Shown here: positions 46,101-58,100 of the stretch, in pieces
Numbering within the stretch: the stretch's first letter is position 1
Layout of the letters: each line of letters starts with the position of its first letter
Assembly: GCF_002775205.1 (NCBI RefSeq)
Contig: NC_036456.1
Coordinates: forward strand, 13,543,463 to 13,607,462
Reading direction: 5' to 3'
Source: Xiphophorus maculatus
Taxonomy: Eukaryota > Chordata > Actinopteri > Cyprinodontiformes > Poeciliidae
Length of the DNA stretch: 64,000 bases
The notes under the pieces: model-generated
What the model saw: only the letters and a program-made list of their open reading frames with translations
Told to the model about the DNA's origin: nothing
The model's database searches: none
Translations under genes and position numbers: made by a program

Positions 46101-49100
46101 AGTTGTGCTTGGAGCTGCTGTGGTCGTAGTTGGAGCAACAGTGGTTGTGGTTTGAGCCAATGTGGTTGTAGTTGGAGCAGCTGTGGTTGTGGTTGGAGAT
46201 GCTGTTGTTGTTGTTGGAGGTACTGTAGTTGTGGTTGGAGATCCTGTTGTTGTGGTTGGAGAAGCTGTTGTGGTTGCAGAAGCTGTGGTTGTGGTTGGTG
46301 CCTCTGTGGTTGTAGTTGGCATAACTGTAGTTGTGCTTGGAGCTGCTGTGGTCGTAGTTGGAGCAACAGTGGTTGTGGTTTGAGCCAATGTGGTTGTAGT
46401 TGGAGCAGCTGTGGTTGTAGTTGTAGCTTCTGTGGTTGTGGTTGTAGCTGATGTGGTTGTGGTTGGAGCAACTGTTGTGGTCGGATCAGCTGTTGTTGTG
46501 GTTGGAGCAGTTGTAGTTGTAGCTGGAAAAACTGTGGTTGTAGTTAGAGCTGCTGTGGTTGTGGTCGCAGCCACTGTAGTTGTGGTTGGTGCCACTGTGG
46601 TTGTAGTTGGCATACCTGTAGTTGTGCTTGGAGCTGCTGTGGTCGTAGTTGGAGCAACAGTGGTTGTGGTTTGAGCCAATGTGGTTGTAGTTGGAGCAGC
46701 TGTGGTTGTGGTTGGAGATGCTGTTGTTGTTGTTGGAGGTACTGTAGTTGTGGTTGGAGATCCTGTTGTTGTGGTTGGAGAAGCTGTTGTGGTTGCAGAA
46801 GCTGTGGTTGTGGTTGGTGCCTCTGTGGTTGTAGTTGGCATAACTGTAGTTGTGCTTGGAGCTGCTGTGGTCGTAGTTGGAGCAACAGTGGTTGTGGTTT
46901 GAGCCAATGTGGTTGTAGTTGGAGCAGCTGTGGTTGTGGTTGGAGATGCTGTTGTGGTTTTAGCAGCTGTGGTTGTGGTGGGAGCCACTGTAGTTGTGGT
47001 TGGTGCCTCTGTTGTTGTGGTTGCAGCAGCTGTGGTTGTGGTTGCAGCCACTGTAGTTGTGGTCGGTGCCTCTGTTGTTGTGAATGGAGCAGTTGTGGTT
47101 GTGGTTGGAGTTACTGTAGTTGTGGTTGGAGCTTCTGTAGTTGTGGTTGGAGCAGTTGTGGTTGTGCTTGGAGCTGATGTGGTTGTGGTTGGAGAGGCTG
47201 TTGTCGTCGGAGCTACTGTAGTTGTGGTCGGACCTGCTGTGGTTGTGGTTGGAGGTACTGTAGTTGTGGTTGGAGCAGTTGTAGTTGTAGTTGGAAAAAC
47301 TGTGGTTGTAGTGCCAGCCACTGTTGTTGAGGTTGGTGCCTCTGTTGTTGTGGTCAGAGCATTTGTGGTTGTGGTTGGAGCTGATGTGGTTGTGGTTGGA
47401 GAGGCTATTGTCATCGGAGCTACTGTTGTTGTGGTCGGAGCAACGGTTGTGGTCGGAGCTGCTGTAGTTGTGGTTTGAACTGATGTGGTTGTGGTTGGAG
47501 CTGCTGTTGTGGTTGGAGGTACTGTAGTTGTGGTTGGAGATTCTGTTGTTGTGGTTGGAGAAGCTGTTGTGGTTGCAGCAGCTGTGGTTGTGGTTGTAGC
47601 CAGAGTAGTTGTGTTTGGTGCCTCTGTTGTTGTGGTCTGAGCAGTTGTGGTTGTGGTTGGAGCTGCTGTGGTTGTGGTTGGAGATGCTGTTGTTGTCGAA
47701 GCTAGTGTTGTTGTGGTTGGAGCAACTGTTGTTGTGGTCAGAGCAGTTGTTGTTGTAGTTGGAGGTACTGTAGTTGTAGTTGGAGCAGATGTAGTTGTAG
47801 GTGGAGCAGCTGTGGTTGTGGTTGGAGCAGGTGTTGTTGTTGTAGTCACTGTGGTTGCAGTTGGAGCAGCTGTAGTTGTAGTTGGAGCCTCTGTGGTTGT
47901 AGTTGGAGCTGCTGTAGTTGTAGTTGGAGCAGCTGTGGTTGTGGTTGGAGATGCTGTTGTGGTTTTAGCAGCTGTGGTTGTGGTCGGAGCTGCTGTGGTT
48001 GTGGTCGGAACAGCTGTGGTGGTGGTTGGAGCCGCTGTGGTTGTAGTTGGAGCAGCTGTAGTTGTAGTTGGAGCCTCTGTGGTTGTAGTTGGAGCTGCTG
48101 TGGTTGTGGTTGGAGCAGCTGTGGTGGTGGTTGGAGCCGCTGTGGTTGTACGTGGAGCAGCTGTGGTTGTGGTTCGAGTTGCTGTGGTGGTGGTTGGAAC
48201 CGCTGTGGTTGTGGTCGGAGCAGCTGTGGTTGTAGTTGGAGCAGCTGTGGTTGTGATCGAAGTCTCTGTGGTTGTAGTTCGAGGTGCTGTGGTTGTGGTT
48301 GGAGCTGCTGTGTTAGTAGTTGGAACAGCTGTGGTTGTGGTTGGAGCTTCTCTGGTTGTGGTTGGAGTTTTTGTTGTAGATGGAGCAGCAGTGGTTGTGG
48401 TTGGAGCCTCTGTGGTTGTAGTTGGAGCAGCTGTAGTTGTAGGTGGAGCAGCTTTGGTTGTGGTTGGAGCCACTGTGGATGTGGTAGGAGCCGCTGTGGT
48501 TGTGGTTGGAGCTTCTCTGGTTGTGGTTGGAGTTGATGTTGTTGTAGTTGGAGCAGCAGTGGTTGTGGTTGGAGCCTCTGTGGTTGTAGTTGGAGCACCT
48601 TTAGTTGTAGTTGGAGCTTCTGTGGTTGTAGTTGGAGCTGCTGTGGTTGTGGTTGGAGTTGCTGTGGTGGTGGTTGGAACCGCTGTGGTTGTGGTCGGAG
48701 CAGCTGTGGTTGTAGTTGGAGAAGCTGTAGTTGTAGGTGGAGCAGCTGTAGTTGTGGTTGGAGCAGGTGTTGTTGTTGTTGGAGTCCCTGTGGTTGTAGT
48801 TGGAGCAGCTGTAGTTGTAGTTGGAGCATCTGTCGTTGTAGTTGGAGCTGCTGTGGTTGTGGTTGGAGCAGCTGTGGTGGTGGTTGGAGCCGCTGTGGTT
48901 GTGGTCGGAGCTGCTGTGGTTGTAGTTGGTGCTGCTGTGGTTGTGGTTGGAGCAGCTGTGGTGGTGGTTGGAGCCGCTGTGGTTGTAGTTGGAGCAGCTG
49001 TGGTTGTGGTCGGAGCAGCTGTGGTTGTAGTTGGAGCAGCTGTAGTTGTAGGTGGAGCAGCTTTGGTTGTGGTTGGAGCCACTGTGGATGTGGTAGGAGT

Positions 49101-52100
49101 CGCTGTGGTTGTGGTTGGAGCAGTGGTGGTGGTGGTTGGAGTCTCTGTGGTTGTTGTCGGAGTCGCAGTGGTTGTAGACGGAGGTGCTGTGGTTGTGGTT
49201 GGAACAGCAGTGGATGTGGTAGGAGCCGCTGTGGTTGTGGTTGGAGCTTCTCTGGTTGTGGTTGGAGTTGATGTTGTCGTAGTTGGAGCAGCTGTGGTTG
49301 TAGTAGGAGCCGCTGTGGTTGTGGTTGGAACCTCTGTGGTTGTCGATGGAGCAGCTGTGGTGGTGGTTGGAGTCTCTGTAGTTGTTGTTGAAGTTGCTGT
49401 GGTTGTGGTTGGAGCAGCTGTCGTTGTGGTTGGAGCTTCTCTGGTTGTGGTTGGAGTTATTGTTGTAGTTGGAGCAGCGGTGGTTGTGGTGGGAGCCTCT
49501 GTAGTTGTAGTTGGAGCAGCTGTAGTTGTAGGTGGAGCAGCTTTGGTTGTGGTTGGAGCCACTGTGGATGTGATAGAAGCAGCTGTAGTTGTAGTTGGAG
49601 CCTCTGTGGTTGTAGATGGAGCAGCTGATGTTGTAGTTATAGGTACTGTAGTTGTAGTTGAAGCTGCTGTTGTTGTGGTTGGTGCCTCTGTTGAAGTGGT
49701 TGGAGCAACTGTGGTTGTGGTTGGAGCCGATTTGGTTGTAGTTGATCCAGCTGTTGTTGTGGTTGGAGGTGCAGTTGTTGTGGTTGGTGCCGCAGAGGTT
49801 GTTGTTGGAGAATCTGTGGTTGTCGTTGGAGAAGCTGTAGTTGTAGGTGGAGCAGCTGTAGTTGTGGTTGGAGCAGGTGTTGTTGTTGTTGGAGTCCCTG
49901 TGGTTGTAGTTGGAGCAGCTGTAGTTGTAGTTGGAGCCTCTGTGGTTGTAGTTGGAGCTGCTGTGGTTGTGGTTGGAGCAGCTGTGGTGGTGGTTGGAGC
50001 CGCTGTGGTTGTAGTTGGAGCAGCTGTGGTTGTGGTCGGAGCTGCTGTGGTTGTGGTCGCAACAGCTGTGGTGGTGGTTGCAGCCACTGTGGTTGTGGTT
50101 GGAGCTACTGTGGTTGTAGTTGGAGCAGCTGTGGTTGTGTTTGGACTCGCTGTTGTAGTAGTTGGAGGTGCTGTGGTTGTGGTTGTAGCCATTGTGGTTG
50201 AAATTGCAGTGGTTGTGCTTGGAGCTGCTGTGGTTGTGGTTGTAGCTGCTGTGGTTGTGGTTGGAGCAGCTGTAGTTGTAGTTGGAGCCTCTGTGGTTGT
50301 AGTTGGAGCTGCTGTGGTTGTGGTTGGAGCAGCTGTGGTGGTGGCTGGAGCCGCTGTGGTTGTAGTTGGAGCAGCTGTGGTTGTGGTCGGAGTAGCTGTG
50401 GTGGTGGTTGGAGCCTCTGTGGTTGTAGTTGGAGCAACTGTGGTTGTGGTTGGAGTCGCTGTGTTTGTAGTTGGAGGTTCAGTGGTTGTTGTTGGAGCTG
50501 CTGTGGTTGTAGTTGGAGCAGCTGTAGTTGTAGTTGGAGCGTCTGTGGTTGTAGTTGGAGCTGCTGTAGTTGTAGGTGGAGCAGCTGTGGTTGGTGTTGG
50601 AGCCGCTGTGGTTGTGGTCAGGGCAAATGTGGTTGTGGTCGGAGCTGCTGTGGTTGTGGTAGGAGTAGCTGTGGTTGTGGTTGGAACTGCTGTGTTTGTA
50701 GTAGGAGCAGCTGTGGTTGTAGTTAGAGCCGCTGTGGTTGTGGTCGGGGCAGCTGTGGTTGTGGTCGGAGCTGCTGTGGTTGTTGTTTGAGCCAATGTGG
50801 TTGTTGCACGACTAGCTGTGGTTGTGGTTGGAGCAGCTGTGGTGGTGGTTGGAGCCGCTGTGGTTGTAGTCGGAGCAGCTGTGGTTGTGGTTGGAGTTGC
50901 TGTTGTAGTAGTTGGAGGTGCTGTGGTTGTGGTTGGAGCCATTGTGGTTGTTGTAGTAGATTCTGTGGTTGTAGTTGGAGCAGCTGTGTTTGTGGTTGCA
51001 GTCGCTGTTGTAGTAGTTGGAGGTGCTGTGGTTGTGGTTGGAGCCATTGTGGTTGTGGTTGGAATTGCACTGGTTGTGGTTGGAGCCGCTACGGTTGTTG
51101 TAGTAGATTCTGTGGTTGTAGTTGGAGCAGCTCTGGTTGTCGTTGGAGCAGCTGTGGTTGTAGTTGGAGCAGCTGTGGTTGTGGTTGGAGCCATTGTGGT
51201 TGTGGTTGGAGCTGCTGTGGTTGTGGTTGGAGCAGCTGTGGTTGTGGTTGGAGCAGTTGTGGTTGTAGCTGGAGCAGCTGTAGTTGTTGTTGCTGCAACT
51301 GTTGTTGTGGTTGGAGCCGCTGTGGTTGTCGTTGGAGCAGCTGTGTTTGTGGTTGGAGTTCCTGTGGTGGTGGTTGGAGCTGCTGTGGTTGTAGTTGGAG
51401 CGGCTGTGGTGGTGGTTGGAACCGCTGTAGTTGTAGTCGGAGCAGCTGTGGTTGTGGTTGGAGCAGCTGTGGTTGTGGTTGGAGCCATTGTGGTTGTGGT
51501 TGGAATTGCAGTGGTTGTGGTTGGAGCCGCTGTGGTTGTTGTAGGAGATTCTGTGGTTGTAGTTGGAGCAGTTGTGGTTGTGGTTGGAGCCGCTGTGGTT
51601 GTTGTAGGAGATTCTGTGGTTGTAGTTGGAGCAGCTGTGGTTGTGGTTGCAGCAGCTGTGGTTGTGGTTGCAGCAGCTGTGGTTGTAGTTGGAGCCGCAG
51701 TGGTAAAGGTTGGAGCCACTGTGGTTGTGGTTGGAGTTATTGTTGTTGTAGTTGGAGCAGATGTGGTGGTGGCTGGAGCCTCTGTGGTTGTAGTTGGAGC
51801 AGCTGTAGATGTAGGTAGAGCAGCTGTGGTTGTGGTTGGAGCCACTGTGGTTGTGACAGGATTAGCTGTGGTTGTGGTTGGAGCCGCTGTGGTAGTAGTT
51901 GGAGGTTCTGTGGTTGTAGTTGGAGCAGCTGTGTTTGTGGTTGGAGCCATTGTGGTTGTGGTTGGAATTGCAGTTGTTGTGGTTGGAGCCGCTGTGGTTG
52001 TTGTAGGAGATTCTGTGGTTGTAGTTGGAGCAGCTCTGCTTGTCGTTGGAGCAGCTGTGGTTGTAGTTGGAGCAGTTGTGGTTGTGGTTGGAGCCATTGT

Positions 52101-55100
52101 GGTTGTGGTTGGAGCAGCTGTGGTTGTGGTTGGAGCAGCTGTGGTTGTGGTTGGAGCAGTTGTGGTTGTAGCTGGAGCAGCTGTGGTTTTGGTTGGAGCC
52201 ATTGTGGTTGTGGTTGGAATTGCAGTGGTTGTGGTTGGAGCCGCTGTGGTTGTTGTAGGAGATTCTGTGGTTGTAGTTGCAGCAGCTCTGGTTGTCGTTG
52301 GAGCAGCTGTGGTTGTAGTTGGAGCAGCTGTGGTTGTGGTTGGAGCCATTGTGGTTGTGGTTGGAGCAGCTGTGGTTGTGGTTGGAGTTGCTGTGGTGGT
52401 GGTTGGAACCGCTCTGGTTGTGGTTGGAGGTTCTCTGGTTGTGGTTGAAGCTGTTGTTGTAGTTGAAGCAGAGGTGGTGGTGGCTGGAGCCTCTGTGGTT
52501 GTAGTTGGAGCAGCTGTGGTGGTGGTTCGAGCCGCTGTGGTTGTAGTTGGAGGTTCTGTGGTTGTGGTTGGAGCTTCTGTGGTTGTAGTTGGAGCGGCTG
52601 TGGTGGTGGTTGGAACCGCTGTGGTTGTAGTCGGAGCAGCTGTGGTTGTAGTTGGAGCAGCTGTGGTTGTGGTTGGAGCCATTGTGGTTGTGGTTGGAAT
52701 TGCAGTGGTTGTGGTTGGAGCCGCTGTGGTTGTTGTAGGAGATTCTGTGGTTGTAGTTGGAGCAGCTGTGGTTGTGGTTGGAGCCACTGTGGTTGTTGTA
52801 GGAGATATTGTGGTTGTAGTTGGAGCAGCTGTAGTTGTAGGTGGAGCAGCTGTGGTTGTGGTTGGAGTCGCTGTGTTTGTCGTTGGAGCCACTGTGTATG
52901 TGGTAGGAGTAGCTGTGGTTGTGGTTGGAGCAGCGGTGGTGGTGGTTGGAGCCTCTGTGGTTGTAGTTGGAGCAGCTGTAGTTGTAGGTGGAGCAGCTGT
53001 GGTTGTGGTTGGAGCCACTGTGTATGTGGTAGGAGTAACTGTGGTTGTGGTTGGAGCAGCGGTGGTGGTGGTTGGAGCCTCTGTGGTTGTAGTTGGAGCA
53101 GCTGTAGTTGTAGGTGGAGCAGCTGTGGTTGTGGTTGGAGCCACTGTGTATGTGGTAGGAGTAACTGTGGTTGTGGTTGGAGCAGCGGTGGTGGTGGTTT
53201 GAGCCTCTGTGGTTGTAGTTGGAGCAGCTGTGGTTGTGGTTGTAGCTGCTGTGGTTGTAGTTGGACCAGCTGTGGTGGTTGGAACTGCTGTGGTTGTAGT
53301 CGGAGCAGCTGTGGTTGTAGTTAGAGTAGCTGTGGTTGTGGTTGGAGTCGCTGTGGTTGTAGTTCGAGGTTCTGTGGTTGTTGTTGGAGCTTCTGTGGTT
53401 GTAGTTGGAGCGGCTGTGGTGGTGGTTGGAACCGCTGTGGTTGTAGTCGGAGCAGCTGTGGTTGTAGTTGGAGCAGCTGTGGTTGTGGTTGGAGCCATTG
53501 TGGTTGTGGTTGGAATTGCAGTGGTTGTGGTTGGAGCCGCTGTGGTTGTTGTAGGAGATTCTGTGGTTGTAGTTGGAGCAGCTGTGGTTGTGGTTGGAGC
53601 CGCTGTGGTTGTTGTAGGAGATTCTGTGGTTGTAGTTGGAGCAGCTATGGTTGTGGTTGCAGCAGATGTGGCTGTGGTTGCAGCAGCTGTGGTTGTAGTT
53701 GGAGCCGCTGTGGTAAAGGTTGGAGCCACTGTGGTTGTGGTTGGAGTTATTGTTGTTGTAGTTGGAGCAGAGGTGGTGGTGGCTGGAGCCTCTGTGGTTG
53801 TAGTTGGAGCAGCTGTAGATGTAGGTGGAGCAGCTGTGGTTGTGGTTGGAGCCACTGTGGTTGTGGTTGGAGCCACTGTGGTTGTGGTTGGAATTGCAGT
53901 GGTTGTGGTTGGAGCCGCTGTGGTTGTTGTAGGAGATTCTGTGGTTGTAGTTGGAGCAGCTGTGGTTGTGGTTGGAGCAGCTGTGGTTGTAGTTGGAGCA
54001 GCTGTGGTTGTCGTTGGAGCCATTGTGGTTGTGGTTGGAATTGCAGTGGTTGTGGTTGGAGCCGCTGTGGTTGTTGTAGGAGATTCTGTGGTTGTAGCTG
54101 GAGCAGCTGTAGTTGTTGTTGGAGTTTCTGTGGTTGTAGTTGCAGCTGCTGTGGTTGTAGTTGGAGCCGCTGTGGTTGTCGTTGGAGCAGCTGTGGTTGT
54201 GGTTGGAGTTGCTGTGGTGGTGGTTGGAACCGCTGTGGTTGTGGTTGGAGCAGCTGTGGTTGTAGTTGGAGAAGCTGTGGTTGTGATCGGAGTCGCTGTG
54301 GTTGTAGTTGGTGGTGCTGTGGTTGTGGTTGGAGCTGCTGTGTTTGTAGTTGTAACAGCTGTGGTTGTGGTTGAAGCTTCTCTGGTTGTGGTTGAAGCTG
54401 TTGTTGTAGTTGAAGCAGAGGTGGTGGTGGCTGGAGCCTCTGTGGTTGTAGTTGGAGCAGCTGTGGTTGTGGCAGGACTAGCTGTGGTTGTGGTTAGAGC
54501 AGCTGTGGTGGTGGTTAGAGCCGCTGTGGTTGTAGTTGGAGGTTCTGTGGTTGTGGTTGGAGCTTCTGTGGTTGTAGTTGGAGCGGCTGTGGTGGTGGTT
54601 GGAACCGCTGTGGTTGTAGTCGGAGCAGCTGTGGTTGTAGTTGGAGCAGCTGTGGTTGTCGTTGGAGCCATTGTGGTTGTGGTTGGAATTGCAGTGGTTG
54701 TGGTTGGAGCCGCTGTGGTTGTTGTAGGAGATTCTGTGGTTGTAGTTGGAGCAGCTGTAGTTGTAGGTGGAGCAGCTGTGGTTGTCGTTGGAGCAGCTGT
54801 GGTTGTGGTTAGAGCAGCTGTGGTGGTGGTTAGAGCAGCTGTAGTTGTAGGTGGAGCAGCTGTGGTTGTGGTTGGAGCCACTGTGTATGTGGTAGGAGTA
54901 ACTGTGGTTGTGGTTGGAGCAGCGGTGGTGGTGGTTGGAGCCTCTGTGGTTGTAGTTGGAGCAGCTGTGGTTGTGGTTGGAGTTGCTGTGGTTGTAGTTG
55001 GAGGTTCTGTCGTTGTGGTTGGAGCTGCTGTGGTTGTGGTTGGAGCCGCTGTGGTTGTTGTAGGAGATTCTGTGGTTGTAGTTGGAGCAGCTGTAGTTGT

Positions 55101-58100
55101 AGGTGGAGCAGCTGTGGTTGTGGTTGGAGCCACTGTGTATGTGGTAGGAGTAACTGTGGTTGTGGTTGGAGCAGCGGTGGTGGTGGTTGGAGCCTCTGTG
55201 GTTGTAGTTGGAGCAGCTGTGGTTGTGGTTGGAGTTGCTGTGGTTGTAGTTGGAGGTTCTGTCGTTGTGGTTGGAGCTGCTGTGGTTGTGGTTGGAGCCG
55301 CTGTGGTTGTTGTAGGAGATTCTGTGGTTGTAGTTGGAGCAGCTGTAGTTGTAGGTGGAGCAGCTGTGGTTGTGGTTGGAGCCACTGTGTATGTGGTAGG
55401 AGTAACTGTGGTTGTGGTTGGAGCAGCGGTGGTGGTGGTTGGAGCCTCTGTGGTTGTAGTTGGAGCAGCTGTGGTTGTGGTTGGAGTTGCTGTGGTTGTA
55501 GTTGGAGGTTCTGTCGTTGTGGTTGGAGCTGCTGTGGTTGTGGTTGGAGCCGCTGTGGTTGTTGTAGGAGATTCTGTGGTTGTAGTTGGAGCAGCTGTAG
55601 TTGTAGGTGGAGCAGCTGTGGTTGTGGTTGGAGCCACTGTGTATGTGGTAGGAGTAACTGTGGTTGTGGTTGGAGCAGCGGTGGTGGTGGTTGGAGCCTC
55701 TGTGGTTGTAGTTGGAGCAGCTGTGGTTGTGGTTGGAGTTGCTGTGGTTGTAGTTGGAAGTGCTGTGGTTGTGGTTGGAGCCATTGTGGTTGTGTTTGGA
55801 ATTGCAGTGGTTGTGGTTGGAGCCGCTGTGGTTGTTGTAGTAGATTCTGTGGTTGTAGTTGGAGCAGCTGTGGTTGTGGTTGGAGCAGCTGTGGTTGTAG
55901 CTGGAGCAGCTGTGGTTGTAGCTGGAGCAGCTGTAGTTGTTGTTGGAGTTGCTGTGGTTGTGGTTGGAGCAGCTGTGGTTGTAGTTGGAGCCGCTGTGGT
56001 TGTGGTTGGAGCCTCTGTGGTTGTCGTTGGAGCAGCTGTGGTTGTAGTTGGAGCTGCTGTGATTGTGGTTGGAGCCGTCGTGGTTGTAGTTGGAGCAGCA
56101 GTGCCTGTGGTTTGTGCTGTAATATTTATTGTATTTACCAAATGTGCACAGCTTAGAAGAACTAAAAAAGAATTCCGTTCTTCTAAGCTGTTCTCAAAAT
56201 ACTCTCAATTTTCTTAAATTAGTTTATTCCTCTTACCTGGGTCACTAATAGCAACCGTATCTGCTACTACGTTGAATTCCGTGATGGTTGACGCCTCATT
56301 AACCAAAATGTCTTTAATTAGTGTATCATTAGGAGAAGATGATGACTGAAATTCAAGATCCACAGAGTTGATAATTGATCCAGCCCTGCAAATGTATTAG
56401 CATAATTAGTTATTGTCTACAAGTGCCTTCCTACAAAGTTTATAATTTCTTGAGCAAACTACAAAGAAATTACCTGAATCTCATGGCTCCAGTTTTTTGG
56501 AATGAGGGGAAAGCTCTTCTGAAAAGTGGGTCGAGCTGCGTGGAGAAAATAAGAATGTTAAGTGTACAATTTTAAAAAATTTATTTTTCTGGATATCACT
56601 AGATATAAACATTATTACAATTAATATTTTTTGTTGTATTGATTAGAAAGAAATTCTACATACTCCATTAAATGAAAAAAAAAATGAAAGTATATGGTGT
56701 GATGTTGGAGGAAAATTAAGACTTTCTAGGTAAGCAATACATTTTATAATATTTATAAGATACATATATATGTTTTTATTTTGAATAAAAGTTAACTCCC
56801 ACGTTCAAGTTGAGGAGAAACACAAAATATTTATATTCATATAAAAACATAGTAGTTCATAAAGCAGAATTCATTTTTATAAAAATTACAATGGAAAGTG
56901 TTATGTGAATAATAACTGTAAACATACTCGATTCATTATATGTCCAGAGCGTGTTTGGAATCCTGATGATGATGGGTCTCCCAAATCAGAGGTGAATACT
57001 TCATTAGACTTAAAAGTCAATTGTCTTATTAATGCTGGAGCTGCTATAGTTGTGGTTGGAGCAGCTGTTGTGGTTGGAGCTGGTGTGGTTGTGGTTGGTG
57101 CCGCTGTGGTTGTGCTTGGAGCTTCTGTGGTTTTTGTTGGGGTCGCTGTGGTTGTAGTTGGAGGTGCTGTGGTTGTAGTTGGAACAGCAGTGGTTGTGGT
57201 TGGAACTTCTGTGGTTGTGGTTGGAGTTGTTGTTGTTGTAGTTGGAGCAGCGGTGGTTGTGGTTGGAGCCTCTGTGGTTGTAGTTGGAGCAGCTTTGGTT
57301 GTGGTTGGAGCCACTGTGGATGTGATAGGAGTCGCTGTGGTTGTGGTTGGAGCAGCGGTGGTGGTGGTTGGAGCCTCTGTGGTTGTAGTTGGAGCAGCTG
57401 TGGTTGTGGTTGGAGTCGCTGTGGTTGTAGTTAGAGATTCTGTGGTTGTTGTTGGAGCTGCTGTGGTTGTAGTCGGAGCAGCTGTGGTTGTAGTCGGAGC
57501 AGCTGTGGTTGTAGTTAGAGCAGCTGTGGTTGTAGTCGGAGTTGCTGTGGTTGTGGTTGGAGCTGCTGTGTTTGTAGTTGGAACAGCTGTGGTTGTGGTT
57601 GGAGTTGCTGTGGTGGTGGTTGGAGCCTCTGTGTTTGTAGTTGGAGCAGCTGTAGTTGTAGGTGGAGCAGCTGTGGTTGTGGTTGGAGACACTGTGGATG
57701 TGGTTGGAGCAGCAGTGGTGGTGGTTGGAGCCTCTGTGGTTGTAGTTGGAGCAGCTGTGGTTTTTGTTGGGGTCGCTGTGGTTGTAGTTGGAGGTGCTGT
57801 GGTTGTAGTTGGAACAGCAGTGGTTGTGGTTGGAACTTCTGTGGTTGTGGTTGGAGTTGTTGTTGTTGTAGTTGGAGCAGCGGTGGTTGTGGTTGGAGCC
57901 TCTGTGGTTGTAGTTGGAGCAGCTTTGGTTGTGGTTGGAGCCACTGTGGATGTGATAGGAGTCGCTGTGGTTGTGGTTGGAGCAGCGGTGGTGGTGGTTG
58001 GAGCCTCTGTGGTTGTAGTTGGAGCAGCTGTGGTTGTGGTTGGAGTCGCTGTGGTTGTAGTTAGAGATTCTGTGGTTGTTGTTGGAGCTGCTGTGGTTGT

